NCBI GenBank assembly: GCA_036275295.1
Contig: DASUEB010000028.1
Coordinates: 1 to 10,095 of the forward strand
Length of the DNA: 10,095 bases
Source: DASUEB01 sp036275295
GTDB lineage: Bacteria > Bacteroidota > Bacteroidia > Flavobacteriales_D > Luteibaculaceae
Reading direction: 5' to 3'
Below are positions 1 through 7,486 of the stretch, piece after piece (position 1 is the stretch's first letter; each line of letters starts with the position of its first letter). The position numbers were made by a program, and so were the translations under genes. Below the pieces are notes generated by a model. The model was not told the DNA's origin and made no database searches. It worked only from the letters and a program-made list of their open reading frames with translations.

Positions 1-1805
1 ATGAGCGATTTTTTGTATTGCGAGGGAGTGGCAGTGTAGGGGTCGATGAATTGCTGCGGATTGCGATCGACCAACGGAAACCAAGAGCTTTGCACCTGAA
101 TCATCATGCGGTGACCCGGTAAAAAGGTGTGCATGACATCGGGAAGAGATAGCTCTATGAGGGTAGGCTGCCCGGGTACCAAGGCCTCGGGGTTGGAAAG
201 GCTGTTTCGATAACGCGCTCGGATTACCTCAGCGCGAACCAACATCTGATACTGACTTGCGATGATTTTACGGCCTTCTATTTCGTAATTCGCTGCGGTA
301 TCCGGAAAAACATCGATGATCTTTACCACAAAATCGACGTCGGTGCCTGTGGTGGATATGTATAGTTTGGCTTTCACCTCTCCTGCCACCGAGAACGCTT
401 CTTTAATCTCGGGGCTGGTGAAACTGAGTACATCGGGGCGGTTGCTTACAAAACGCTGATCGGCAATCATATATTCCCGCGATCGATTGGTGATGATACC
501 GTCTTGGAAAGGCACGGGTTTGTTGGGGTCACTGAGGTACTCGGTAAATTGAAGGGGCGACGACACAGCTTGCGGTGCCAAGGCCTCGTTGGGTTGAAAA
601 TACCAGGTATTGACCTGGGTATTACCGCTGGGCCAACGGTCGAACTGCCTCCATCGGCGCGCTCCGGTGTCGTAAACCGTGGCTTCGGCAGCGTTGGCTT
701 TGGCTCCGTTGTTTAGGTGTTCTTCGAAGAAAGGGAATTCAATTTCTTTCCGGTAGTATTCGGCCGTAGGCGAATCAAACGGAATATCGCCGAAGAAAGA
801 ACCGTCGGATCGCGCCCAGCCGCCGTGAAACCAGGGGCCCATGACAACGCGATTGGTGATACCCGGATTTTTCTCTTCAAAGCTGCGGTAAGTCGCCCAA
901 GCCCCCCAACAATCTTCTGCGTCGAAAAGTCCTCCAGTGGTCAATAACGCTGGATATTTTACTACCATGTGCTGTCGAATGTCGCGCGCCTGCCAGAATT
1001 CGTCGTAGTTTGGGTGTTTCACCAGGTCGTGCAAAAAGGGAATGCTGTCTTTCAGATAGCGGCGGTGCATCTGCGCTATAGAACCGCCTTGCAAAAAGAA
1101 ATGGTAGGCATCGGGGTAGGGAAGTTGAAATCCCTGAGCCGGCAAGGGAGTGGGTTTAGGTCGGGGTTTGCCAAAACCGCTGTAGAAAACAAAGGCGTCG
1201 TAAAGAAAAAATGCACCGTTGTGATGAAAATCATCACCTATAAACCAATTGGTTACCGGTGCTTGAGGCGATACGGCCAATACCGCAGGGTGACCCGATA
1301 ACGCCGCCATCGACGCGTAAAATCCGGGGTAACTGATGCCCCATACTCCTACTTTGCCGTTATTGTTTTTCACATTTTTGATCAGCCAGTCGACCGTGTC
1401 GTAGGTATCGGACGCCTCATCAAATTGTTTGCCCTTTTTGTTCGGAATGAAAGGCCGAACATCAACAAAATCGCCTTGCGAGAGATATTTGCCTCGTACA
1501 TCTTGGTAAACAATGATGTAGTTGGCTTTCACAAACCACTCTGAAGGCCCTAGGTTTTTTCTAAATTCTGCACCATATGGCCCAGCGCTGTAGGGCGTGC
1601 GACACAACATAACAGGGTGTTTGACAGAGGTCTCCAGCGGACTGTATATCACCGTGTGCAGCGTAAGGCCGTCGCGCATGCGGATATCTACCTCGCTTTT
1701 GGTGTAGTGTTCCTTGATCCACTGATCGCTTACTTGTGCTTTACATAAGAGGGTCATTCCAGTCCACATCAGCAGGCAGGCAATGGTCTTTGTTGTGTTC
1801 ATCAT
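1..1805 (-). CDS. CocE/NonD-family secreted serine hydrolase (X-Pro dipeptidyl-peptidase-like), 3' end cut by window
   Basis: The frame reads 601 codons from an ATG at 1803-1805 to the window edge without a stop. Residues 1-23 form a signal peptide ending CKA before Q24, so the enzyme is probably exported. The alpha/beta-hydrolase triad of the CocE/NonD family is visible: nucleophile Ser158 in GISYPG, Asp295 in GGLFDAED, and His327 in GPWFHGG. The early motif YQDVRGKYLSQGDF (100-113) is also typical. The remainder after about residue 350 fits the family's C-terminal jelly-roll domain. Family members are usually 600-640 residues, so only about 20-30 residues should be missing. Family knowledge suggests hydrolysis of acyl or peptide bonds; the true substrate cannot be read. 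The ATG overlaps the TGA of the upstream MATE gene by four bases, so the two are probably co-transcribed and translationally coupled. A second ATG directly follows the first. The name 'X-Pro peptidase' is a family label only. Confidence 0.93.
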   Translation of the reverse strand, partial: MMNTTKTIACLLMWTGMTLLCKAQVSDQWIKEHYTKSEVDIRMRDGLTLHTVIYSPLETSVKHPVMLCRTPYSAGPYGAEFRKNLGPSEWFVKANYIIVYQDVRGKYLSQGDFVDVRPFIPNKKGKQFDEASDTYDTVDWLIKNVKNNNGKVGVWGISYPGFYASMAALSGHPAVLAVSPQAPVTNWFIGDDFHHNGAFFLYDAFVFYSGFGKPRPKPTPLPAQGFQLPYPDAYHFFLQGGSIAQMHRRYLKDSIPFLHDLVKHPNYDEFWQARDIRQHMVVKYPALLTTGGLFDAEDCWGAWATYRSFEEKNPGITNRVVMGPWFHGGWARSDGSFFGDIPFDSPTAEYYRKEIEFPFFEEHLNNGAKANAAEATVYDTGARRWRQFDRWPSGNTQVNTWYFQPNEALAPQAVSSPLQFTEYLSDPNKPVPFQDGIITNRSREYMIADQRFVSNRPDVLSFTSPEIKEAFSVAGEVKAKLYISTTGTDVDFVVKIIDVFPDTAANYEIEGRKIIASQYQMLVRAEVIRARYRNSLSNPEALVPGQPTLIELSLPDVMHTFLPGHRMMIQVQSSWFPLVDRNPQQFIDPYTATPSQYKKSL

Positions 1806-3232
1806 ACTTTATTCAATTTCCAATTTCCTTTTTTAAAATACCACCAATACAAGAAGGCCATGATTCCTTCAGCCACCGGAATGGCGATGAATACCCCCAG
1901 CGGACCCAGTTTAAGCACACGGCTCAGTACAAAGGCAAAGGGAATCTGAAAGAGCCAAAAGCCAAAAAGACTAATATAGGTGGGTGTTTTGGTGTCGCCG
2001 GCGCCGTTAAAGGCCTGCATGTAAACCATGCCCAAACCGTACAACACATATCCCGAACATATGATGTACAAGGCCTGCGTGGCGTAATGCATCTCTGTTG
2101 GGTGCTGAATGCCAATGAACGCCTGCAATAGCGGCTTGGCCAGCACAAAAAACAATAAGGTCACCACCGCCATGAAGTAGGTGTTGTATTTGACGATGAC
2201 CGAGACCGAGTCCTGTGCGCGTTGCGATTCTCGGGCCCCTAAGTTTTGACCAACTAGGGTTGCCGCGGCATTGCTGATACCCCATGCGGGAAGCAAGAAA
2301 AATAAAAACAAGCGAATGGCGGTTTGGTAACCCGCACTGGCCTCAGATCCGTGCTGTGCTACCAAAGCGGCAAGCACAATCCAGCTGGCCGATTGGACCA
2401 AAAACTGCAAGGTGGCCGGGGTACCAATGTTCAGCAGGCTTTTAAAGGTTTGGTAGGCGTAGTTACCGCTGTGAGGATATTGTTTAAACCACGCCCGCTT
2501 GGCGAAATACAAGTGATAAACTTGATACAAAACCCCACTTCCTCGCCCAATAACGGTTGCCCATGCTGCACCGGCAATGCCCAGCTCAGGGAAAGGTCCT
2601 AAACCTTTGATTAAAACCGGACACAGCACAATGTTGATGCCGTTTGCAAGCCACAGGCTGTGCATCGCGATGGTCGCATTCCCGGCGCCCCGAAAGATGC
2701 CGTTGATCAAAAATATAAAAACCACCACCCCGCAGGAGCCGAGCATGATGCGGGTATAACTCAAGCCTTCTTGGATGGACTGTGGTTCGGTACCCATCAT
2801 CTGGAGCAACCACTCGCTACCCAAGTATCCCAGAAATCCCAGTGCCATAGAAACTACCAGCGCAAGAACGAGGCTATGCGCGGCTGATGACCTAGCCCCA
2901 GGGGCATCTTGTTCACCCATCCTCCTGGAAACCACCGCTGTTGCAGCAGCGCTGAGGCCAACCGCGACGGAATAGATTAGCGCCATAACGGCCTCCGTAA
3001 GTCCGACTACACTTACCGCATTGGGCCCCAATTCGTTCACAAAATAGATGTCGACCACGGCAAAGACACTCTCCAAACTCATCTCCAACATCATGGGGAC
3101 GGCTAATAATACCACAGCCCTTCGGATACTACCTGAGGTGTATACCTGCTCTTTACCCGATAAACTTTCTTTGATGAGCCGATACCAAGTGATAAACTGG
3201 CGCTGAAAAGTGTTGGGACCGGTGATGAGCAT
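1802..3232 (-). CDS. MATE family multidrug/cation antiporter, NorM/DinF-like efflux pump
   Basis: This 476-residue inner-membrane protein has about 12 hydrophobic segments in two related halves, the usual MATE size. A soluble start with GKEQ (26-29) and SGSIRRA leads into helix 1 (VPMMLEMSLESVFAVVDIYF), a typical NorM-like opening. Family motifs include GLSAAATAVVSRRMGEQD (92-109), GIFRGAGN (178-185), LVGQNLGARE (326-335, the second-half counterpart), and AFNGAGDTKTP (407-417). Such proteins export cationic drugs or metabolites using Na+ or H+ gradients; the substrate is unknown here. The frame is open upstream to an ATG at 3394, but those extra 54 residues look unlike MATE proteins and would overlap msrB, so the ATG at 3230-3232 was chosen. 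A Bacteroidota-type promoter ends six bases before it. The TGA stop overlaps the next gene's ATG, giving a two-gene unit with the hydrolase. Confidence 0.94.
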   Translation of the reverse strand: MLITGPNTFQRQFITWYRLIKESLSGKEQVYTSGSIRRAVVLLAVPMMLEMSLESVFAVVDIYFVNELGPNAVSVVGLTEAVMALIYSVAVGLSAAATAVVSRRMGEQDAPGARSSAAHSLVLALVVSMALGFLGYLGSEWLLQMMGTEPQSIQEGLSYTRIMLGSCGVVVFIFLINGIFRGAGNATIAMHSLWLANGINIVLCPVLIKGLGPFPELGIAGAAWATVIGRGSGVLYQVYHLYFAKRAWFKQYPHSGNYAYQTFKSLLNIGTPATLQFLVQSASWIVLAALVAQHGSEASAGYQTAIRLFLFFLLPAWGISNAAATLVGQNLGARESQRAQDSVSVIVKYNTYFMAVVTLLFFVLAKPLLQAFIGIQHPTEMHYATQALYIICSGYVLYGLGMVYMQAFNGAGDTKTPTYISLFGFWLFQIPFAFVLSRVLKLGPLGVFIAIPVAEGIMAFLYWWYFKKGNWKLNKV

Positions 3233-3238
3233 GGCCCT

Positions 3239-3269
3239 AAAATATACTAAATTTCGATGCCTCGCGCAA
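3239..3269 (-). promoter_or_regulatory. Bacteroidota-type promoter for the MATE-hydrolase pair
   Basis: Read on the minus strand, a TTG (3267-3269) is followed by a 20-base spacer and TATATTTT (3239-3246). This matches the phylum's -33 TTG and -7 TAnnTTTG pattern at seven of eight positions of the -7 box, with standard spacing. Transcription would begin at or very near the ATG at 3232, implying a very short leader or a leaderless message. This is pattern recognition only; an unmapped start downstream remains possible. Confidence 0.45.
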
Positions 3270-3353
3270 CGATTTTTGCCTTGCTCTCGTATCTCCTTGG
3301 GTAGACAGCAAATGACCGTTTTTTTGATGCTGAAGAACAAAATGAAATAAACC

Positions 3354-3929
3354 ATGATCAGAATAGGAATCCTCAGTTTAGTGATCTGCCTCACCCCCTT
3401 GGTGGCGTGTAATCAAAGTCAGTCGTCACCACCCATCAGCGCCCAATCCAACGAGGCGGCTCAAGCGGCTCAAGATCATCATCCGTATTACTCGCGCACC
3501 GATACTACCAAGGTTAAGCTGAGCAATGCGGAATGGAAAAAGATTTTGCCCGAAGGAGTTTACCGCATTGCCCGCGAGGCGGGAACCGAAATGGCGTTTA
3601 CAGGTGAATATTGGAATTTTGAAGGCAAAGGCAACTATTACTGCGCTGTATGCGGCAATCATTTGTTTGTGTCGGATGCCAAATTTGCCAGCGAATGCGG
3701 ATGGCCCAGTTTCTTTGAACCCATTCGCCGCAATTCAGTTACCTACAAACGCGACCTCACCTACGGAATGGATCGTATCGAGGTTAATTGCGGTCGTTGC
3801 GAATCGCATCTGGGACATGTTTTCGACGACGGTCCACCGCCCACCTACAAACGATTCTGCATGAATTCTGCGGTGTTGGAGTTTGAGAATATACCAACCT
3901 CCGCTAAAGCTGCGGCTGGTGAAAGGTGA
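3354..3929 (+). CDS. msrB: Lipoprotein peptide-methionine (R)-S-oxide reductase MsrB
   Basis: MsrB reduces the R epimer of methionine sulfoxide in oxidised proteins. The 191-residue product begins with a lipoprotein signal peptide: a hydrophobic stretch and lipobox L16-V-A-C19, so the mature protein should be lipid-anchored in the envelope, followed by a Ser/Gln/Ala-rich linker to about residue 45. The SelR/MsrB domain spans about 54-178. Zinc cysteines C97, C100, C146 and C149 form two CxxC pairs. The catalytic Cys169 lies in RFCMNSAVLEF, and the resolving-type Cys115 in ECGWPSF lies 54 residues before it, as in E. coli MsrB. H152 and H155 in SHLGHVF complete the expected active-site set. 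It is divergent from the MATE pump with a 121-base gap and has no operon partner. The envelope location suggests repair of exported proteins, which is an inference. The start at 3354 is set by the signal peptide. Confidence 0.97.
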   Translation: MIRIGILSLVICLTPLVACNQSQSSPPISAQSNEAAQAAQDHHPYYSRTDTTKVKLSNAEWKKILPEGVYRIAREAGTEMAFTGEYWNFEGKGNYYCAVCGNHLFVSDAKFASECGWPSFFEPIRRNSVTYKRDLTYGMDRIEVNCGRCESHLGHVFDDGPPPTYKRFCMNSAVLEFENIPTSAKAAAGER

Positions 3930-3942
3930 TGTGGGGGTAAGC

Positions 3943-3969
3943 TAATAGTTAATAGTTAATAGTTAATAG
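3943..3969. repeat. Heptamer tandem repeat, unit TAATAGT, about 3.9 copies
   Basis: Three perfect TAATAGT units and six bases of a fourth run head to tail, 14 bases after the msrB stop. The array adds stop codons in several frames. Function is unknown; short heptamer arrays of this kind can expand or contract by slippage. Confidence 0.9.
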
Positions 3970-3997
3970 GGATCTATTCGCTACAAGCCCATTGAGA

Positions 3998-4108
3998 GCC
4001 CCATCGGGGCGGCATCGTAATGGAAGATTTTCGTTAGCGGTTCATCTAGCTCTCCTTCGACAAGCTCGGTCGTCATGCGAAGGAGACTCAGGCAAAATCG
4101 GGGCGGCA
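3998..4108. repeat. Intergenic direct repeat with hairpin (ATCGGGGCGGCA, two copies)
   Basis: The 12-base word ATCGGGGCGGCA occurs at 4003-4014 and again at 4097-4108, both in the same orientation. The first copy is part of a perfect hairpin, GCCCC (3998-4002), loop ATC, GGGGC (4006-4010). The two copies bracket a further inverted repeat at 4051-4086. The arrangement suggests a non-coding dispersed element or its remnant between two convergent genes. No transposase is present and no element family could be named. Confidence 0.6.
4051..4086. other. Inverted repeat in the msrB-queG convergent gap, possible bidirectional terminator
   Basis: TCTCCTTCG (4051-4059) and CGAAGGAGA (4078-4086) are perfect nine-base complements with an 18-base loop. 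The position between two converging genes suits a terminator for either strand, but neither side has a T run, so an intrinsic terminator is not demonstrated. It may instead be part of the surrounding repeat element. Confidence 0.5.
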
Positions 4109-4174
4109 CAATAAAGGCTTATTTGATGCCCGATGGTCAATAGATCTCAACCGCGCTGAGCAACAAACCCCGCC

Positions 4175-5113
4175 TCAGCCCTTGTTGATGGTAACCGCTT
4201 CAATATTTCGCTTGAGTCCGGCGAATTTGGTGCGTTTGACAGCGCTTTTGCGAAAGAGTGACCCAAATACCTCCTCCGTAAGTTCCTGCCATTCGGTTTT
4301 CGACATCCGTAAAAGTTCCTCTTGCGGCTGGAACAAAGGCTCGCGATGCGGGGTGCTAAATCGATTCCACGGACAAACGTCCTGACAAACGTCGCAGCCA
4401 AACATCCAATTGTCGAGTTTAGCCGCGTAATCGCTCGGGATTTGATCCCGCAGTTCGATGGTAAAATACGAGATGCACTTGCTGCCGTCAACCACATATG
4501 GCGCTACAATGGCCTCAGTAGGACAGGCGTCAATGCATCGGGTACAAGTTCCACAATAGTCCTTGATGGGGCCGTCGGGATCCAATTCTACATCGATGAT
4601 CATTTCGGCCAAAAAATAAAAGGAACCCGCCTTGCGATTGATCAGGTTGGTGTTTTTGCCCATCCATCCCAAACCCGATTTCTGAGCCCACGCCCGTTCT
4701 AGCACAGGAGCACTGTCGACAAATACCCGGCCATCAATCTCGCCCCAAGCGCTGCGCAGCACCTCCATCAGGGCTTTGAGCTTGTCTTTCACCACGTGAT
4801 GGTAATCATCGCCATACGCGTATTTCGAAATCTTAGGGGCCTCTGCATCGGCTTGAGCCGCTGGGGTGTAGTAGTTAAACATAAGCGATACCACCGATTT
4901 GGCCCCCGGAACCAACAATCGGGGATCCAGTCGTTTGTCGAAGTGGTTTTCCATGTAGCCCATAGCGCCGTGTCGACCCTCTTTGAGCCATTTTTCTAAT
5001 CGAGGGGCTTCCTCTTCCAGAAAGCCCGCCGTCGAAATTCCACAAAAGTCAAAGCCGAGGCGTTGTGCCTCGGCTTTAATTACCAGTGATCGGTCGCGTG
5101 GAGTCATAATCAT
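4175..5113 (-). CDS. queG: Epoxyqueuosine reductase QueG
   Basis: QueG reduces epoxyqueuosine to queuosine in the anticodon of GU(N) tRNAs, the last step of the pathway, in the cytoplasm, using cobalamin and two [4Fe-4S] clusters. The 312-residue product carries eight cluster cysteines: C187, C190, C193 and C197 in CGTCTRCIDACP, C213, and C240, C243 and C247 in CDVCQDVCPWN. The family signature VFVDSAPVLERAWA contains Asp133, the expected catalytic acid. GLGWMGKNTNLI (147-158) and the C-terminal KRTKFAGLKRNI stretch are also typical. It is shorter than the E. coli and B. subtilis enzymes (about 380 residues) because the C-terminal extension is absent, the usual short form. The ATG at 5111-5113 is preferred; a TTG lies just upstream and another ATG at 5105-5107. 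It stands alone, separated from the next gene by a terminator-like hairpin. Confidence 0.96.
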   Translation of the reverse strand: MIMTPRDRSLVIKAEAQRLGFDFCGISTAGFLEEEAPRLEKWLKEGRHGAMGYMENHFDKRLDPRLLVPGAKSVVSLMFNYYTPAAQADAEAPKISKYAYGDDYHHVVKDKLKALMEVLRSAWGEIDGRVFVDSAPVLERAWAQKSGLGWMGKNTNLINRKAGSFYFLAEMIIDVELDPDGPIKDYCGTCTRCIDACPTEAIVAPYVVDGSKCISYFTIELRDQIPSDYAAKLDNWMFGCDVCQDVCPWNRFSTPHREPLFQPQEELLRMSKTEWQELTEEVFGSLFRKSAVKRTKFAGLKRNIEAVTINKG

Positions 5114-5121
5114 CAAAAGTA
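5114..5121 (-). promoter_or_regulatory. Possible -7 promoter element of queG
   Basis: On the minus strand the eight bases directly before the ATG at 5113 read TACTTTTG, a perfect TAnnTTTG match. No TTG is seen 19-21 bases further upstream. If it is used, transcription would start inside the first codons, which would favour the ATG at 5107 as a leaderless start. The match may be chance. Confidence 0.25.
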
Positions 5122-5162
5122 CGAAAATAGCCGCATAGCCACCCAGCTCTTCACTCGTACCT

Positions 5163-5194
5163 AAAAGCCAATTGTTAACCGTTTGGTTTGGCTT
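5163..5194 (-). terminator. Likely intrinsic terminator after the T9SS cargo gene
   Basis: Read on the minus strand, AAGCCAA (5188-5194) pairs perfectly with TTGGCTT (5165-5171) across a 16-base loop, and the stem is followed by two more T residues, making TTTT in total. It begins nine bases after the stop of the secreted-protein gene at 5204. The stem is short and the T run is brief, so efficiency is uncertain. It separates the secreted-protein operon from queG. Confidence 0.5.
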
Positions 5195-5203
5195 AAATCA
5201 AAT

Positions 5204-6187
5204 TTAGGGCACAACAACCGTTACGGCTTTGTCAAGCGTTGATCCCGTGAATTGCAGAAGGTATGTGCCTGATGTTAAACGGTCTACATCGTAGCTGCTC
5301 TTCGCCTCTCGACTTTCAAAGACTACTTGACCCGTTGAGTTGCGAATTGTTATGCCCTTAAATATAAAGGCAGGTGGCAATTGCAGGTTAAGCCTACCGT
5401 CAACCAACGGATTGACAACAAACGGCGTCAACTCGGTAACTTGGTTAATACCCACATTGGTTTGCCCAAACTGGTATACCGTGCCGTTGATGGGAAAATC
5501 ATTGACGTAAAAGGGATCGGTTGTGGTGCTGAATTTATAACTTGGGGCAGTAGACAGTCCCTCTAATTGGGCTAATTTGGAAATGACACCTGTGTACAGA
5601 GCCATTCCTATATTTAAACCACCATCGGCCCAAATTTCCTGCCTGGGGGTATTGATACTGTTGGGACCGTAGCGAAACTCAATCAATGAAGTGACCTCGT
5701 GGATCCAGACTTGAAAATTTATAAAATCGCCGACCTGACTGGTAAACCATTTCACATTTCGGTATTGCAGTTTGAATATTCGGTTACCAGCAGGGCCTTC
5801 AATGGCGTATGATATGGAGGAATTGCCTGGAATTGCCTGATTGCCAGCACCCAGATTGGGATCGTAGTTTGCGTCGACCAAGAAATTATCACCACAAAGC
5901 ATTGGGTTTACGTCAACTACCGACTCGTTGCCGCGGAATTTGATCTGGTATGGACTAACGGTAATCAGGTTGGTGTAGGCTCCCATTCCCGTTTCAAAAG
6001 AAAATGGCAAGGTGATAATAGCCTCATCGAAATCGTCTGCCCATGCATGCGGTGGGGTTATTAACGTGGGATTTGAGAGCTCCTGATAATTTACACCGTT
6101 TAGAAAACTAAACGTGTGTTGGGCGAATGTAACTTGAGCAAATAAAATGATCGCGGTTACCTTGAGTATTAGACCTGTTGTCTTCAT
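5204..6187 (-). CDS. Secreted protein with T9SS type A C-terminal sorting domain
   Basis: This 327-residue protein has a clear signal peptide (1-22, ending FA before Q23) and a C-terminal region (about 257-327) with the layout of a type A T9SS sorting tail: VNP-x-x-DGRLNLQL, then ITIRNSTGQVVFES, then the DVDRLTSGTYLLQFTG step and a short final strand. This predicts passage through the inner membrane by Sec and export across the outer membrane by the type IX system. The body looks beta-rich. Its YRNVKW (142-147) and NFQVWIHEVTSLIEFRYGP (157-175) stretches resemble a beta-sandwich seen at the front of other Bacteroidota T9SS cargo, recalled from memory. No catalytic motif is visible; adhesion or surface roles are guesses. 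It follows the 6215-7486 gene by 27 bases, so both are probably one transcript. The final strand VTVVVP lacks the Lys/Arg-rich end common in such tails. Confidence 0.88.
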   Translation of the reverse strand: MKTTGLILKVTAIILFAQVTFAQHTFSFLNGVNYQELSNPTLITPPHAWADDFDEAIITLPFSFETGMGAYTNLITVSPYQIKFRGNESVVDVNPMLCGDNFLVDANYDPNLGAGNQAIPGNSSISYAIEGPAGNRIFKLQYRNVKWFTSQVGDFINFQVWIHEVTSLIEFRYGPNSINTPRQEIWADGGLNIGMALYTGVISKLAQLEGLSTAPSYKFSTTTDPFYVNDFPINGTVYQFGQTNVGINQVTELTPFVVNPLVDGRLNLQLPPAFIFKGITIRNSTGQVVFESREAKSSYDVDRLTSGTYLLQFTGSTLDKAVTVVVP

Positions 6188-6214
6188 AGTTAACTGTTTA
6201 CTGGTGATAAATGC

Positions 6215-7486
6215 TTATCGAGTTCTTGTGTCTGTAATTTCGCACGTCTTGATGCATTTTAAAATCACATCACAGTATGTTGGAGATAGTTCCACCAAGG
6301 TCGGAGGAACATTAGTGTTTGAAATGGTTAAGGTATATTTAACTGATTGATTATCACCAACGGGCAGATCCTGCCACTTTACTTTTGGATTTAGTGAGTT
6401 GGGGTTATCAAGGCCGGTGGATGGAGACCAGCTAAACTTAGTGTCATTTCTTAAAAGAAAGGTTTGAATAATTGGGGAGAAGCTGGAAAGAGGGGGACCA
6501 AGGGTAACCGTACTACCCTTGCAGGCAGATCTGTTATTACAACCTATAAACTCAGGTTTTGTTTCGATTAAACAATCTGGATTTGGGTTAATGGGGCATG
6601 GCATAGTGGTTATGGTCAAAGGGTGGCGCTTGGGCAACGTGCTACATCCTTCCTTGTAATTCAGGGTTAAACTGTAGCCAGTATGGTTTATTACATCATA
6701 TTCGTCATAGTCTGGATTGTGGTAATTGTGCGTAAAAACATCTCCCTCTGCTAATTTGAAATAAGTGGATTGACTAGTCCAACCCCACTCTTGTGTGTAG
6801 AGGCTAGGATTAGGATTTGTATGTGTAATTGTGTGAACCCCATGGCCACAGAAAATTTTTGGGGTAAGAACAGGAACATCAGTAATCGCTGCTCTGGGAT
6901 TAATCACAGTGTATGTTAAGATTGGGGGTGCTTGAGCTTTCCAATTACCAGCAGCTCTCCTGAAGGGAATTACCTGGCAGACCAATAAACCAATCCAGTC
7001 ACACTGCACTGTAGTGTAATAAAATTTGTTAGGCTGAAAAAAAGTCTGCCATCCTGGTTCGTCCCAATCATACATTTCGGCGCATTCAACTTTGCCAAAT
7101 CTTTCAGGGTGATTTCTGACCTCGTTTAGTGTATTACCGATGTATTCAGGGGAAATAGCATCAATATCAACTTTTATAGAATACAAAGAAACCTGATACA
7201 TATCTGTATTACCATTGTATTCGGTCCAAGAATAGTACACATTTTCGCCGGCTGATTTGGAGCTTGGAGCAGATTGAAACGAAAAAGTGTTACTCCCATA
7301 TGAGCTGTTCTGTGGATTATTTGGTTTAATATCTTCACATCTTGTTTTACCCAATTGATAGGCTTGGGATTTACAGTTAGCTGTAAGAGCTAATGTGAAT
7401 AAAGACAACAAGAAAAATACACGAGGAGTGTATAAATCTGGAGATAAATTTCTTGAAAAAATTAATTTTGCGACTTTTTTTCTCAT
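6215..7486 (-). CDS. Exported cysteine-rich protein of unknown function with a Bacteroidota Ig-like motif
   Basis: Not recognised as a named family. The 423-residue product has a basic N-terminus of unusual length (about 22 residues), then a hydrophobic segment VFFLLSLFTLALTA and a likely cleavage site near SQA-Y43. C38 is preceded by Asn, so it does not fit a lipobox. The mature part has 13 cysteines (50, 135, 162, 170, 213, 281, 297, 305, 316, 322, 405, 411, 415), suggesting disulfides outside the cytoplasm. Residues 351-390, FSWSPSTGLDNPNSLNP followed by KYTLTISN, match the Ig/PKD-like motif common in Bacteroidota surface proteins. There is no visible T9SS sorting tail; the protein ends in a polar, cysteine-containing stretch. 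It lies 27 bases before the T9SS cargo gene and 253 bases after the barrel-like gene. It is AT-rich relative to the left half of the window, which hints at recent acquisition or fast evolution. Confidence 0.85.
   Translation of the reverse strand: MRKKVAKLIFSRNLSPDLYTPRVFFLLSLFTLALTANCKSQAYQLGKTRCEDIKPNNPQNSSYGSNTFSFQSAPSSKSAGENVYYSWTEYNGNTDMYQVSLYSIKVDIDAISPEYIGNTLNEVRNHPERFGKVECAEMYDWDEPGWQTFFQPNKFYYTTVQCDWIGLLVCQVIPFRRAAGNWKAQAPPILTYTVINPRAAITDVPVLTPKIFCGHGVHTITHTNPNPSLYTQEWGWTSQSTYFKLAEGDVFTHNYHNPDYDEYDVINHTGYSLTLNYKEGCSTLPKRHPLTITTMPCPINPNPDCLIETKPEFIGCNNRSACKGSTVTLGPPLSSFSPIIQTFLLRNDTKFSWSPSTGLDNPNSLNPKVKWQDLPVGDNQSVKYTLTISNTNVPPTLVELSPTYCDVILKCIKTCEITDTRTR

Noticed and set aside
504..1301. 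Three plus-strand open frames (504-716, 717-947, 969-1301).
   Set aside because: They lie opposite the CocE/NonD hydrolase, whose triad and signal peptide are clear; the plus-strand products show no domain logic.
1736..2131. 131-residue plus-strand open frame.
   Set aside because: It is antisense to the start of the hydrolase and the end of the MATE gene and has no recognisable features.
3233..3394. A 54-residue N-terminal extension of the MATE protein starting at 3394.
   Set aside because: The extra residues do not resemble MATE proteins, the extension would overlap msrB, and a promoter-like box lies inside it.
3943..3969. The heptamer array as a CRISPR or phage attachment site.
   Set aside because: The units are seven bases with no spacers, and no cas, integrase or tRNA gene is nearby.
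4155..4179. GCTGAG/CTCAGC hairpin as a queG terminator.
   Set aside because: It overlaps the queG stop codon, has a 13-base loop and is not followed by a T run.
4322..4702. 126-residue plus-strand open frame.
   Set aside because: It is fully antisense to queG, including the region encoding its iron-sulfur cysteines.
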